Assembly (NCBI GenBank): GCA_037044905.1
Contig: JBAOKB010000093.1
Span: forward strand, 682,001-746,000
DNA: 64,000 nucleotides
Source: Hortaea werneckii
Lineage: Eukaryota > Ascomycota > Dothideomycetes > Mycosphaerellales > Teratosphaeriaceae
Direction of reading: 5' to 3'
The position numbers and the translations under genes were made by a program. This document shows positions 31,424 to 42,430 of the stretch, piece by piece. How positions within the stretch are numbered: position 1 is the stretch's first letter; each line of letters begins with the position of its first letter. Under the pieces are notes generated by a model. It saw only the letters and a list, made by a program, of their open reading frames with translations, did no database searches and was not told the origin of the DNA.

Positions 31424-34400
31424 TTATTCACTTTCCAACCAATCCGGCTCAGCATCCTCGTCTTCGGGATCGTGCGAGAGTAGGGAGCCGCGATCATCGC
31501 TCTGGGATTCTTCTCCCTCTTCCGCCATTTCCCCTCCTTGTTCCGTAGCGGTGTTGACTTCGGCGGAAGGTTCTACTGCTTGATGAGGTGGATGCTTCGG
31601 ATTCTCTGCGGTTAGGGACGTGGACACAGTTGCGGGGTCTGAAATGCCGATATCTTTTTGCGGGGTTGCGCTGGTTTCGGAGAGCGCGATGATGGGTCTT
31701 GTAGGCGCTTCGGAGTCTCGGTTGCTTGGGTTCGGGATGGTGGAGGGGGGATGTCGATGTTCTGGGCACCCAGACAAGATGTCGAATTCCTTGTTCTTAG
31801 TCGCCTCTCCCTTGCTCTCTCGAACAGACTCATAGTCATGCTCGCTCGCTTCCGGCAAGAAGCCACCACCGTCCTGCAAACTCTCAGCTTCGAACCCATG
31901 ATCTGCACCGCCATCATCCTCTGCGAAGAACCCGCCACCGCCCACTTCTTCTCCCTCCTCATCAGGGACTAGGAACCCACCGCCATCGCCCTCGCCATCC
32001 CCATCTTCATTGCTGGAGAAACCCCCGCCTTCCCCTGCCGTAGGCTGGGCGACTAGACCGGCATTCCCGCCATCATCGGGGAAAAATCCCCCACCGCCTC
32101 CTCCTCCGCTGTCGTAGTCCGCATCCGGATCTTGAGAAAGACGATCTTCCGCATCTCCTCCTGAGTCTTCATCGGCTAGGATCTCTCCCTCATCGCTCTC
32201 GTCGACTTTTCGCTTCTTCCGAGGAAGAGACTTCTTTCTGGCGGTCTTCGCACTCGAAGCGACGAGCTCATCGATAGAATACTGCCCCGCGGTTGGCAGC
32301 TCCCTGCCATCTTCCTCCTCATCGGGACGCGCAGTTGAAGAACTACCCTCGGTCTGCTTTCCAGTCGACCCAGCACTCTCCCCCTTCACCCCAGCATCAT
32401 TCCCCACACCCTTCCCACCATCCCCATACATCCGCACTCTCTCCGCGATCCGCAATCCAGTCAAAACCCGTTTCCAAAGCCGTAAAGCCTGTGCGCTCCG
32501 CTGTCTACTGACTTCCAACTCAGCCTCCCACTCCAGTCCCCCAATCACAGCTTCGACCGCCGCGGCGTAAACGCCGGGTACGATCCCGCCTTCGATCACA
32601 GCCGTGCTCTGACGGCCTTTGAACCGGAAGCCCGTGACGGCGTCGACGCAGTCGACTCTCAAGAACCGCGCGGCGTCTTTCGTGAGCGGGTGGCGGAGAT
32701 GCGTACCCCCGGCTGGGACCATGGAAGGGAGGTAGATGTCTAGATTTCCGAACGCGTTGCGCGGGACTCGGCCCTTGACTACAGGGGACGGGACGTAAAG
32801 TTCCGTCTGGTAAGGGGCGTAGAGGGGTGTAACGGGCTTTGTAGCCCCGTCTTCGTCTTCTGCTGAGGGGGACCTGGCTCGTCGTCCGCCCATCGGCCGG
32901 CGCGAAACGACATTTTTAAGCGGTTGCTCGCCTTCCCTCACAATACGTCCCAGTCGGTACCACTTATCGGCGCTCCGGCAGACGAGCACGTCCCGGCGGC
33001 GGAAAACGGCTTCCATGCGCGGCTTCGCCGCCGTGCCCGCGTTGACTTTGCCTACCTCCCGCCGCGGGTGGATGACCTCGTGGCGCTTCGTGTGCCGCTC
33101 GAGCGCGTAGAGCGGATGATCCTTGAAATCCTGGACGTTGTTCGGGAGACCTTCTCGAGCCTCTTTCTGGGCGAGCTCGGCATCTTCGACTTGGTCTCGG
33201 TCCAGGACTAAGCCTCTTCGCTGGAAAAACCGCATCGTCTTCTTCCACCAGCGGATACCTTCCTCCCCGCTGCTTTCCACGCGAGACCGTCGGGTTTTTG
33301 CGTTGAAGACTTTGGCGTAACGTTTTGTCACATCTCGTGCTGCGCCGTCGGGCTCGAAGGCGATGGCGTAGGAGAGCTGGTTAAATTCGTATGCGGCCGG
33401 TGGTTCGAGTTTGGAAGGTTTGGCAATCGTGCCAGTGACGATGGGATCGAGCGGGATCCACTTCTGGTGGGCTTCGTTGAAGGCCTCCACCCAAAAGACG
33501 GGGTAGGCGAGCTTGCGAACTGGTGGTTTTCTCTCTTTCGAGGGAGGTGGAGGAGTGGTTGCGGGCGAAGTATTGAAGCTAGGTTGACCAAGTCTCCTGC
33601 GAGCAGACGGGATCTTGCCAATGGTGCGAGAGGTTGTGATGCTATTGTCCGAAGCCTCGCTAGCAGATGGTTTGTCCGGATCGGTGTCTGATGCTATGGC
33701 GAGCACGACGGGCTTAGGAGGCTTCTTTTGCGGTGTATTACTGGGCTTGGCCGTGGAAGCGGTGGACGGTAGAGGTTGGAGCGAGCACACTATTCGAACG
33801 TCTACACCTGCAGCACGCAGAAGAGCACAGAAGAGCTGATTCCCTGTGTCTTGGCTTCCTTTGAGCCGTTTAGAGGCACGAATGAATTCTGAGCGATCCA
33901 TGGGCTCCACATCTACCTGAGCAGCCGCCTCGTCTCCTTCTTCAGCCCATCGCGCCTTCCGCATGCCAGGAGAATTGACGTGAAATCTCTCCTTGAATAC
34001 TTCAGAAGCCTGTTCCAGTCCGGCCATAAACGCCCTGTTCCTCACAAATTGACTGTCGCTAGTCTTCGGATTGAGCAAAGATGTCGTTTTGGCATTCAAT
34101 ATGCCCTTCACGTTCCCATGGACCGTTTCATCATTGCACCATGTGTTTACATAGATGCAGTGGCCCAGCAAGCAGAGAACATGTGCTTTGTGTACGAGTA
34201 AACGGTGATCCTTCTCAGCTGCCGTCGCTGGTTTTCGGCGAGGAGTAGCTGTCCGCTTTGGCAGCGGCTGCTGGTCCAGTTGAATTGATACGTCGCCGAA
34301 GCTATCATCTCCGTACTGTTGCTCATCTTTGCGCGTTGGAGGGCCGTCGAGGTCTACGTCTTCAAACGCAAAGTCGTCCTCTTCGTCTCCACTGTCTGAT

Positions 34401-34723
34401 GATGCTTCAATGGTTTGAAGCCCAATGGGAGCAGCTGTATTGACAGCTTGGGTGGCACTGTCGCCACCATCCACCCTTTTCTCTGCTTTGGCCTGACGCG
34501 GACTGTGATGACCTGGGAGGCTTACTTCTCTGACGATACGTCTGCGCTTCAATGGCCTGTCAATGTATTCAACCGGGTCTGTGACTGCGGCTTCCGCAAG
34601 CATGTCACTGTAGGGATCTTGGGGCTCGTGGTTGGCCTTTCGACCAGAACGCCTTCGAGTGGTTGACGGAGTCGCTGAAGCGGCAGCAGGCTGCCCGCCT
34701 CGCCTGCCTCTGCTGGGAGCCAT
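31424..34723 (-). CDS. RAD4: RAD4/XPC-type DNA damage recognition protein
   Basis: Nuclear damage sensor of nucleotide excision repair; with Rad23 it opens distorted DNA and recruits TFIIH. A single exon of 1,099 residues. The N-terminus is basic and disordered. A transglutaminase-like domain is seen around residues 170-450, including PVFWVEAFNEAHQKWIPLD. BHD1 lies near 535-570 (PLYALERHTKRHE), BHD2 near 570-640, and BHD3 near 640-700 with FGNLDIYLPSMVPAGG. The remaining 350 residues form a long acidic tail, containing five GGGF-type elements each next to acidic residues at about 868-958, and an acidic-Trp end (EPDWLESE). The tail is longer than in yeast Rad4. It is transcribed away from CDK1, 706 bp between starts. 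Homology of the core is clear; the function of the tail motifs is inferred. Confidence 0.94.
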   Translation of the reverse strand: MAPSRGRRGGQPAAASATPSTTRRRSGRKANHEPQDPYSDMLAEAAVTDPVEYIDRPLKRRRIVREVSLPGHHSPRQAKAEKRVDGGDSATQAVNTAAPIGLQTIEASSDSGDEEDDFAFEDVDLDGPPTRKDEQQYGDDSFGDVSIQLDQQPLPKRTATPRRKPATAAEKDHRLLVHKAHVLCLLGHCIYVNTWCNDETVHGNVKGILNAKTTSLLNPKTSDSQFVRNRAFMAGLEQASEVFKERFHVNSPGMRKARWAEEGDEAAAQVDVEPMDRSEFIRASKRLKGSQDTGNQLFCALLRAAGVDVRIVCSLQPLPSTASTAKPSNTPQKKPPKPVVLAIASDTDPDKPSASEASDNSITTSRTIGKIPSARRRLGQPSFNTSPATTPPPPSKERKPPVRKLAYPVFWVEAFNEAHQKWIPLDPIVTGTIAKPSKLEPPAAYEFNQLSYAIAFEPDGAARDVTKRYAKVFNAKTRRSRVESSGEEGIRWWKKTMRFFQRRGLVLDRDQVEDAELAQKEAREGLPNNVQDFKDHPLYALERHTKRHEVIHPRREVGKVNAGTAAKPRMEAVFRRRDVLVCRSADKWYRLGRIVREGEQPLKNVVSRRPMGGRRARSPSAEDEDGATKPVTPLYAPYQTELYVPSPVVKGRVPRNAFGNLDIYLPSMVPAGGTHLRHPLTKDAARFLRVDCVDAVTGFRFKGRQSTAVIEGGIVPGVYAAAVEAVIGGLEWEAELEVSRQRSAQALRLWKRVLTGLRIAERVRMYGDGGKGVGNDAGVKGESAGSTGKQTEGSSSTARPDEEEDGRELPTAGQYSIDELVASSAKTARKKSLPRKKRKVDESDEGEILADEDSGGDAEDRLSQDPDADYDSGGGGGGGFFPDDGGNAGLVAQPTAGEGGGFSSNEDGDGEGDGGGFLVPDEEGEEVGGGGFFAEDDGGADHGFEAESLQDGGGFLPEASEHDYESVRESKGEATKNKEFDILSGCPEHRHPPSTIPNPSNRDSEAPTRPIIALSETSATPQKDIGISDPATVSTSLTAENPKHPPHQAVEPSAEVNTATEQGGEMAEEGEESQSDDRGSLLSHDPEDEDAEPDWLESE

Positions 34724-35294
34724 TTGAGGTGCGCTGGCACAAGCTGTTGATGGTCGCTGCAGCTTTCCGTATCGATCTCATCGCGTCAGAAGCGCGCGCT
34801 CATGTGATCTTGGTGGCGGCTTCCCCAAGCTGTCACCTGTAGGAGTTCGATCTAACGGCTGTGATGGGCCATATAATTCCCCGCCTTCCGATCCTCAGCC
34901 AGTACACTTAGCCCAACATTTGTTGACTCCCATGTTTCATATCACTGAATGAGTGTTGAAGCAATCGGCAAGATAATTCCCATCAGTCAGCATTCAAGTG
35001 ACGTCCTCCGTCCTCCGTCGGCACGCGCCAAGCGATCACCAGCTGGCGTGACACTAGCGTGGCTTACCGGCGGCAGGTTCGCGGTACCCGGCGTAGCTTT
35101 AGCGTAGCGCAGCGTGTAGTGTTTGTTGATGCAGGAACCGAACACAAAGACTGAAGGACTACGGAAGTGCCCACCACCGACCCTCCACCACCGATCCAAC
35201 TCACCACCGACTCGATCTCGGACAGCGACCACGACTGATTACGACCCGGGACTGACTGACGCTCGAATTTCCTCACTTGGCGGGAGAGACAGAC

Positions 35295-35328
<34 letters not shown>

Positions 35329-35429
35329 CGTGCTTGTGACGGCCAGCAGACAGGATAGCGTCCTTTGCTCCCATCCAAGCACCAATCTACGCGCCCCACG
35401 CCGCCTTCCAACCCCCACTACACCGCAAC
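34724..35429. promoter_or_regulatory. shared divergent promoter, RAD4 / CDK1
   Basis: 706 bp between the two start codons, holding both promoters and leaders. It contains a GA microsatellite on the CDK1 side. No damage-response or cell-cycle element could be assigned by eye. Confidence 0.55.
35303..35325. repeat. (AG)n microsatellite in the CDK1 5' leader
   Basis: A pure alternating AG run of 23 nt, extended on both sides by imperfect purine sequence from about 35284. It lies about 100 bp upstream of the CDK1 ATG, probably in the 5' UTR or core promoter. Such tracts in fungi are often GAGA-like promoter elements or length-variable repeats. Confidence 0.9.
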
Positions 35430-36656
35430 ATGGAGAACTACCAGAAGATGGAGAAGATCGGGGAGGGTGAGTAGTTTCAATTCCTTCCAATCAACTCCCC
35501 TTCAACCCATCCATAGCAGCAAATTCCTAACATCGAATCTTCCTCGTGAACAGGCACCTATGGCGTCGTCTACAAAGCCCGCGACCTGACCACGCCCGAC
35601 CAGCGCATCGTCGCGCTAAAGAAGATCCGTCTCGAAGCCGAAGACGAAGGCGTCCCCTCCACCGCCATCCGCGAGATTTCCCTCCTCAAGGAGATGGTCG
35701 ACCCTAACATCGTCCGTCTGTTCAACATTGTGCACGCCGACGGTCATAAGCTGTACCTCGTGTTCGAGTACCTGGACCTGGACCTGAAGAAGTACATGGA
35801 GGCGCTGCCGGTGAGCCAGGGCGGGAGGGGGAAGCCGCTTCCGGAGGGGGTCATGGATGGACGGGGTGGACATTTGGGATTGGGGCCTGATATGGTAAGA
35901 TTACGCCCATATTTTCTTCGCAGACAGAAAAGCACAGAAAGCATCTTCTTCCTCTGTCCCTCCCGCGGGACACAAGTCACGACACGAATTTTGAAGGGGA
36001 CCACAACTAACACTCGCTTTTCCCTTCCTTCCTTTTTGCAGGTCAAAAAATTCACCTCCCAGCTCCTCCTCGGCACCCGCTACTGCCACGCCCACCGGAT
36101 CCTGCACCGCGACCTGAAACCCCAGAACCTGCTCATCGACAAAGTCGGCAACCTCAAACTCGCCGACTTCGGGCTCGCGCGCGCCTTCGGCGTGCCCCTC
36201 CGCACCTACACCCACGAAGTCGTCACCCTCTGGTACCGGGCGCCGGAGATCCTGCTCGGCGGGCGCCAATACAGCACGGGCGTCGACATGTGGTCCGTCG
36301 GGTGCATCATGGCGGAGATGGCCACCCGTCGGCCCTTATTCCCCGGCGACTCGGAGATCGACGAGATCTTCAAGATCTTCCGCGTGTTGGGCACGCCGTC
36401 CGAGGCCGAGTGGCCGGGCGTCACGAGTCTGCCGGACTTCAAGGCCAGTTTCCCCAAGTGGGAGCGCAAACCGGATGATGAGGTCGTGAATAATGATGGG
36501 ATTAAGGTTCTCGGCGAGGAGGGACTGAATCTGCTTGAGGCGATGTTGGTTTATGATCCCGCCGGCAGGATCTCCGCGAAGCAGGCCGTGCATCATGCGT
36601 ATTTCCTGGAGGGTACGGGGAAATTGCAGGGGGGTCGGACGAATGGTTTCCACTGA
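35430..36656 (+). CDS. cyclin-dependent kinase 1 (cdc2/CDC28/nimX)
   Basis: Master cell-cycle Ser/Thr kinase, active with cyclins in G1/S and G2/M. Exons 35430-35466, 35554-35894 and 36042-36656 (introns 87 and 147 nt) encode 330 residues. The start MENYQKMEKIGEGTYG carries the inhibitory sites Thr14 and Tyr15. The cyclin helix PSTAIRE is at 47-53. HRDLKPQN and DFG are intact, and the activation loop YTHEVVTLWYRAPE holds the CAK-target Thr. The insert after the DLDLKKYME segment (a Gly-rich stretch of about 25 residues) is typical of mould CDK1 and absent from animal CDK1. The first intron splits the Gly-rich loop. The second intron follows an in-frame ATG codon and reads through without a stop at first, so it is easy to miss. 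Confidence 0.96.
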
Positions 36657-38184
36657 GCATGATTTGGGGGAGCGGGATGAATGGGGCGACCGATCGAGGA
36701 TGATGGGATGATATCTCTTGCAATGAACAGCGATTACATGACGGACGAAGCGAGGAATCTTACGTGCGAAGCATTGGGCTGGGGAGGGGGCTTTTTGGGC
36801 GGTGGAAGACCGACTGAAGGGTTGGACGCCCTATGGAATGACTGGTATCACAGGGTGGAGGAGGAACTCGGTGGTAAGGCAAAAAACCAACTTCTTAAGA
36901 CTGTTTATCTCGTATGTTCGACTTTGAGGAAGCACCCCTGCGGCGGAGCCAATAAGGCAGCTTTACTAGGAGCATGAGGGACAGGGCGGAACTTTGGGCA
37001 CATGAGGAATCGGGAACTGGGGCGTTCTAAGGAGAAAAAGAGTCGGTGTATTTCAATTTGCCCTCAGTGCTGTGGCAGGAATTTCTTTTGTGGTTGCTGC
37101 GGCAAGAATGAACAACTTCTGGTATCAAATGCGATGTAGTCTTCTGCCAGACATGCTTGCTGCCTTCCCGTCTCTCGTCCTCCACTTTCATGGATAAATC
37201 CTTCTCACGTCTGAACTCGGGCAGCGTGAGGACGTGTCGCCGTGCGGGCTATTCAGTCTATCGTGAGTGCGTATACATATTCCATCTTGCCAGTCTTGCA
37301 GATCTATCACAGGTGTATCATTACGGTGCATCTCCGTGCATGTTTGGTGGACCAAGACGCTAAAGTCGTAGGAGCCGTCTTGACGGGCTTCACCTAGACC
37401 ACGCGACCTTGACGTGCTTCGACGGGAGATCTTCCTCCCTTTTCGCCCCTACAGACCTCAAGCCGCGTACCCGTCCCACCATCCAGGTCATCATCCAGTA
37501 CGGCGCCTGCGTCATCGCGTGTGCATTCCGTGCTCTGTATCGCTAACTTCTACCCGATCGCCACAGCCCAGTGGCGTCGATCTTCACGCTCGCCTGATCG
37601 TAGACACGGGTCACTATCATTATAATGAGATGATGGTGAGATCTAGAAGGGCACGATGGGGCCCATGGGGGTCCAAGAACGCCATCGAGTGGCTGTGCAC
37701 GCACATCTTTGTCTGTGCTAGAAAGCTTGATTGTTGCAATGTGGCCTCGTGGCTCGTGCGGAGTGACGTAGGGCGAACGGGGCCCGGGCGATCTTTTTGG
37801 GAAGTTGGGGAGGCGTCTCCAGATGGGGATGATGTCGTTGAGCGAAGATAAAGATCCGGCGTGTCCGCTATAAGACGGTGCCAATTGTCCCTTGTTGCTT
37901 TGTTTGCACTTTCGAGCGCCAGGTTGAAGCAGCACCTCCATCTACAGACTCCCCGGTGAGAAAGCGTGAAAGCGTTAGGTATGTTACATGTCTTCCACCC
38001 ATGCCCCTCATCGACTACTGCACGCCATGAGGTCAAACACCACCCTGTGATCCACTATACTCGCGTCGATGCTATTTGTCTTCTCTCACACCCATTGATG
38101 CAGCTTGTCCAACGATAGTACTGACACACTCCAGCTACCCATCCAACGACACATCCGCCTCATTTGGAAGGCGCATCTCCAATC
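36657..38184. other. intergenic, about 1.5 kb
   Basis: Between CDK1 and the SLM1-like gene. A 145-codon frame at 37414-37851 overlaps a similar frame on the opposite strand and shows no domain. No gene is called. The right end should be the SLM1-like promoter and leader. Confidence 0.45.
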
Positions 38185-39618
38185 ATGTCGACTCCTACGT
38201 CCCCTCAGCAAGACAGACCGATGCCTACGCGCACCGCAACCAGCACCACCGACGACAATGAGCCCATTCCAGAAGAGGACAGCAGCGAGGTCACTCGTCT
38301 ATTCCACGAGCGTTTGCAGGCATGGAAGCACGCGTGCGGCTACCTCGAAGACTACATCACCGCCACCGAAAAGATGCAGCACACCCACGGCAAAGAATAT
38401 GAAAAAGTCCTGAAGACCGTCAGCAGCCCGTTGAAGGAAGGGCATCACTTCGATCAGAGCCTCGGCGGGATTGCTGGCATGTTCGACAACATTCGCAGCA
38501 ACACCCAGGGCATCAGCAACAGCCATTACGAGACCGCCAAGACCCTCAAGGGCAGTGTGCTCCCCATCTTCGAGCGGCTGCACCAAGAGATCAAGCACAA
38601 GACGAAGGAGCTCACCAAGGGTGCCGGCAAGGGCTCCAAGGCAGTCGAGAAGTCGCGCAACACTTCACAAAAGCACATCGAGCTTCTCGGCCAGCACACC
38701 GCCGCCTTCGACTCCACCGGCGGCTCGGTCAAGCCCCACGAAGATCCCTACATCATCCAGCGCCAAGTCTACCACCGTCTGCACAAGCAAGTCGTAGACG
38801 AGAACGCCAATCGCGAAGACTTGATCGCCGTGCAGAACAGCTTCGCCCAGTTCGAGGCGCACATCGTACAGACCTTCCAGAACGGCTTCCAGCAGTTCCA
38901 CCAGGTCGTCACCAACCAGACCGACCAAGTCCGCAACATGTACGGCGACATGATGACGGTCACGCAGAAGATCCCGCCGGACTACGAATGGAACGGCTTC
39001 GTGAAGCGCAACAACGAAGTCCTGATCGACCAGAACGCGCCCAAGCGCAGCGTCGAGAACATCGGCTTCCCGAACCAGGACCACCGCTCCACCCAGCCCC
39101 TCATCGCCGGCAGCCTCGAGAAGAAGGGCAAGATGTTCAAGTCTTACTCCGCCGCTTACTACGTCGTCACCCCTAGCAAATACCTCCACGAATTCAAAAC
39201 CGACGACGATTTCGCCAAGGACCCGGCCCCGGAGGCTTCGCTCTACTTGCCTGACTGCGTCATCGGCGCCGTCGACGGGCCGAAGTTCAATGTTAAGGGC
39301 AAGCATGTCGGGTCCAAGATCGGCGGGTTTACCAGTCATGAGTATGCGTTCAAGGCGCATACCCCCCAAGACGCTCAGAAGTGGCATGATACGATCGCGT
39401 CGGTGTCCGGGCAGAGCACGGGCGAGAAGCCGAATAGTAACCCGTCGTCCCCACAGGATAGTCGGGTTTCCTCCATGGGCACCAAGGAGTCGGAGGCTGC
39501 TAACAAGGAGGAGGAGAGTTCTACGACGGGTGGACAGGAATCGGGCTCGGTTGCCGAGGCGGGGGAGAAGGAGGGGGTGAAGGAGTCAGAGGATGTGGCT
39601 AGCTCGGGTAAGGCGTAA
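38185..39618 (+). CDS. SLM1/SLM2-like F-BAR and PH domain protein (TORC2 effector)
   Basis: In yeast, Slm1/2 bind PI(4,5)P2 at eisosomes and help TORC2 control actin, sphingolipids and endocytosis. A single exon of 477 residues; the frame is open upstream but the first ATG is 38185. Residues 1-35 are disordered. Residues 35-290 are alpha-helical and Gln/Lys-rich, fitting the F-BAR-like coiled domain (e.g. HERLQAWKHACGYLEDYI). Residues about 302-407 form a PH domain: SLEKKGKMFKSYSAAYYVV, a long basic strand region, and the closing Trp in DAQKWHDTIASV. The last 70 residues are Ser/Glu-rich and disordered, a likely place for TORC2-dependent phosphorylation. It is shorter than the yeast proteins but has the same order of domains. 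Confidence 0.9.
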   Translation: MSTPTSPQQDRPMPTRTATSTTDDNEPIPEEDSSEVTRLFHERLQAWKHACGYLEDYITATEKMQHTHGKEYEKVLKTVSSPLKEGHHFDQSLGGIAGMFDNIRSNTQGISNSHYETAKTLKGSVLPIFERLHQEIKHKTKELTKGAGKGSKAVEKSRNTSQKHIELLGQHTAAFDSTGGSVKPHEDPYIIQRQVYHRLHKQVVDENANREDLIAVQNSFAQFEAHIVQTFQNGFQQFHQVVTNQTDQVRNMYGDMMTVTQKIPPDYEWNGFVKRNNEVLIDQNAPKRSVENIGFPNQDHRSTQPLIAGSLEKKGKMFKSYSAAYYVVTPSKYLHEFKTDDDFAKDPAPEASLYLPDCVIGAVDGPKFNVKGKHVGSKIGGFTSHEYAFKAHTPQDAQKWHDTIASVSGQSTGEKPNSNPSSPQDSRVSSMGTKESEAANKEEESSTTGGQESGSVAEAGEKEGVKESEDVASSGKA

Positions 39619-40739
39619 GGGAGATAGGCTACGGGCTGCCTCCGCCGGGCTTGTTGACTTTTCGATTCGCTTGGATGCTGGGAAAGAAGGATGTGGATTG
39701 GTGAAGCAGGGGTAGAGTCGTGGTGGAAAGGGGGAATGTAATGGAATGACGAACGTGAGGAGACGAAGAAATGCTAAATACCCGTTCTGCTTGTTCTATG
39801 GTGAATTTGGGCTCTTGCGTCTTTTGACTTTAACCTTCTTTTTCTTTTTTGCTGTCCTGTCGTGTAGTGTCCCGATCCCGCTTCTTCCCATGTCTCTTTG
39901 TAGGTCAAAATGACTTCGTCGGTGCAATGTGTTCTCATCGCCGCAAATAGAAGAGCCCGGTAGATGATTGTGGGCTTGAAGCAGCACAGTACCTATATTG
40001 TTTTCTGGACAGATGGATTTTTCCAAAAGGGGAATGGGGCCAGGCTTCTTTTTCGTTACTCGTTTAATTATTTTGCATAGCAGTCGTCCTGTCCCTTCCA
40101 TAGGGACCTCTTCTTATCTGAACATTTCTCTCGTTGCATAAAATGTAGTTGTTGAAGGGCCGGGGCACTATGAGACGTGATTGATTGAATCCTTTGCTGA
40201 GTAATGGTCCCCCCTCCACTCCAGTCCCCGAATTCGTCACAACTTGCACAACCTGCAAGTTGTGCATTGTCTGTATACACAATTCGAGCATTCCTACAGA
40301 GATAACTCATTGTTTAAGCATCTGATTCTTTTCTCATATTGCATAAGGTGCTCCTAGATCCATTCTGGAGTGAACTGTCTCTTGATATGCATGGATTGTA
40401 TAATCCAACTCCTTCAACGGAGATAATACTTGGCAATGGCCTTGGCCGTCCTTCCATGTAGACCTTGCATTGCATGGCCATGGTATGGGAATGTCGCAAT
40501 CTGGCTATCGCTTTATCAGCAAAGCCTCGCGTAGCTATATTGGCGTGATCCTTCTCGGAAATGAATTGGGAATCGCTTAGAAATCCGATTGTCGAGATAA
40601 TGAGCCACTGTTGTTACCAGAGGACTAGATGTAGCTGTATGCCGTGTCAAGCCCTTTAAAAACTGAAGGGAAGCCAGACCGTATCTCAGAAGAACATCTA
40701 ATTCTAAACGTCAGATCTTCGCTACACTCACTCTATCCA
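39619..40739. other. intergenic, about 1.1 kb
   Basis: It holds the SLM1-like 3' region and the NmrA-like promoter. Only short overlapping frames are seen, plus a perfect inverted repeat listed separately. The part from about 40300 is more AT-rich. Confidence 0.45.
40238..40264. repeat. 11-bp perfect inverted repeat, 5-nt spacer
   Basis: CACAACTTGCA at 40238-40248 is mirrored as TGCAAGTTGTG at 40254-40264 around CAACC. It could be a hairpin in an RNA or a two-fold symmetric protein-binding site. It lies 476 bp upstream of the NmrA-like start codon. Confidence 0.85.
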
Positions 40740-41943
40740 ATGTCTAAGCTCCTAGTCGTAGTGGGTGCCACAGGCCAACAAGGCCGCTCAGTCATCCAAT
40801 GGTTCCAGCAGCACGAACCTTCCATCCGCATCCGCGGTCTAACCCGGACGCCGACTTCAGATGCAGCGGCCTCCCTAGCCTCGACGGGCGTGGAAGTCGT
40901 TAAGGCTGATCTTAATGACTTCCGATCCCTCCAGGTCGCTTTCCAAGGCGCCAATTACATCTTCGCCTACACCGACACAGCGAGTATCATAAAAGGTTCA
41001 GCATCTGCGGGAGGAAGTATCTCTGCCGGGCAGCACGAAGACTCGTCAACGTCCCCGGCCCCACCGGCCTTTTACGGCATCGAAGTCCAGCAAGGCAAGA
41101 ACGTCGCCGACGCTGCGGCCGAAGTCCCAGAGCTGGACCGCTTGGTCTGGAGTTCTTTGGCTAATGTGAAGAAATGCAGCGGGGGGAAGTACAACCAAGT
41201 CTTCCACTTCGACGCTAAAGCCGCCGTGGCGGAGTATATGTTCGAGAAGGAAGGGCTCGAGAGCAAAGTCAGCTGTGTGCTTATGGGCTGTTTCCTTACG
41301 AATGTGGCCAAGGGGCTGGAGTTCTTTCGCTGTCGATTTGTAAGCTCTCCTTCCTCTTCTACGTCCAGGCCACCCTTGGTGATGGAGGCGGCGAAGCTAG
41401 CTTTCATGCTGATACAACTTTCTTATTTGGTAGGAAACGGACAACAACGGCTCGAAGACTGCGATCTGGACTCCGCCTTTCCCCGCGAGCCTCCCCATCC
41501 CCTGGGTCGACGTCGAAAAGGACACCGGTGCTTTCGTGAAAGCACTAATCGAGGCTCCACCAAAGACACAGGTCTTAGGCGTGAGCGAGTGGATGACTTT
41601 CGATGAATGGGCGACGCTTTGGAGCGACGTTACAGGTGTCAAGAGTAAATTCGAAGCTACTCTACCGAAGGAAGCTCCTTCAACCAACGGCGGGTTCGAT
41701 TTCAAGGCCGTGCTCTTGCAGACTGGTGACTTTTTGACCGAGTTTGGATTTACAGGAGGTGATCCTAATGTGGTTGAACCTGAGGAAGTAAGTGATTTGC
41801 ATCTGATCCGTCATTGGGATTTCAATTTTGCATTAACGCTGATTGCTCTTGTTTTGTAGCTTGAGCGAAAGGGGACGGCGATCCCCCGTTCCAAGATTTC
41901 GGACTATATGACACGGGAGGACTGGTCCCATACCCTTGAGTGA
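40740..41943 (+). CDS. NmrA-like NAD(P)-binding protein
   Basis: Atypical short-chain dehydrogenase of the NmrA/HSCARG type; family members sense NAD(P) state or regulate transcription and often lack enzyme activity. Exons 40740-41339, 41434-41787 and 41860-41943 (introns 94 and 72 nt) encode 345 residues. The dinucleotide motif is VVVGATGQQGRSV at the N-terminus, followed by RGLTRTP and VVKADLNDF, as in NmrA proteins. The usual active-site Tyr-xxx-Lys is not evident. After the LVWSSL strand come the FHFDAKAAVAEY and WVDVEKDTGAFV segments, both expected; the second appears only after the first splice. It contains an extra Gly/Ser-rich loop of about 20 residues after FAYTDTA. Ends in a short third exon. 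Confidence 0.9.
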
Positions 41944-42430
41944 TGAAAAGGATATTCGGATTGGCGAGTAGTCAGGTAATTGCAGATCTAGCATTGGTAG
42001 CTTTGACTTGGAGCAAGAAAACTCTCATAAACGATAGCGATGGCTATCAATGGTTGCAAATCTTTCTCTCGCGATCTTTCAAACATAGCAGTCTTCGAAT
42101 GGAATGAGCAGGATCATAATCTACTTACTAAGCTCGCATGATGCACACGGATGTGATGCTTGTTCGGCCAAGCTCCTACCGAGACGCTTGACTTCTGTTT
42201 CTCCGTCTTGGCTTCTACCTTTCTGCTCTCTCCGAAGCAGCACAAGCAGGCACAACACTCGCCGAAGACCTCTAGGATGTTGCGCATCATGACCATGTCG
42301 ATCTCATCTCCGCTCTGCATGTCTGCGAAAGCGGAGTCGTAAAGGTTGTAGATAAAATTCAAATGTAAGTCAAACGACGAGTATCTTCTTCCTATTCTTT
42401 TATTCTCTCGTACGGCAACAACCGATCTCC

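Noticed and set aside
38665..39387. 240-codon minus-strand frame
   Set aside because: Opposite the SLM1-like gene; composition is that of a mirror frame (Val/Leu/Asp-rich) without domains.
42104..42362. Short frames upstream of the GH28 gene as a separate small gene
   Set aside because: They overlap on both strands within the GH28 promoter region and show no recognisable sequence.
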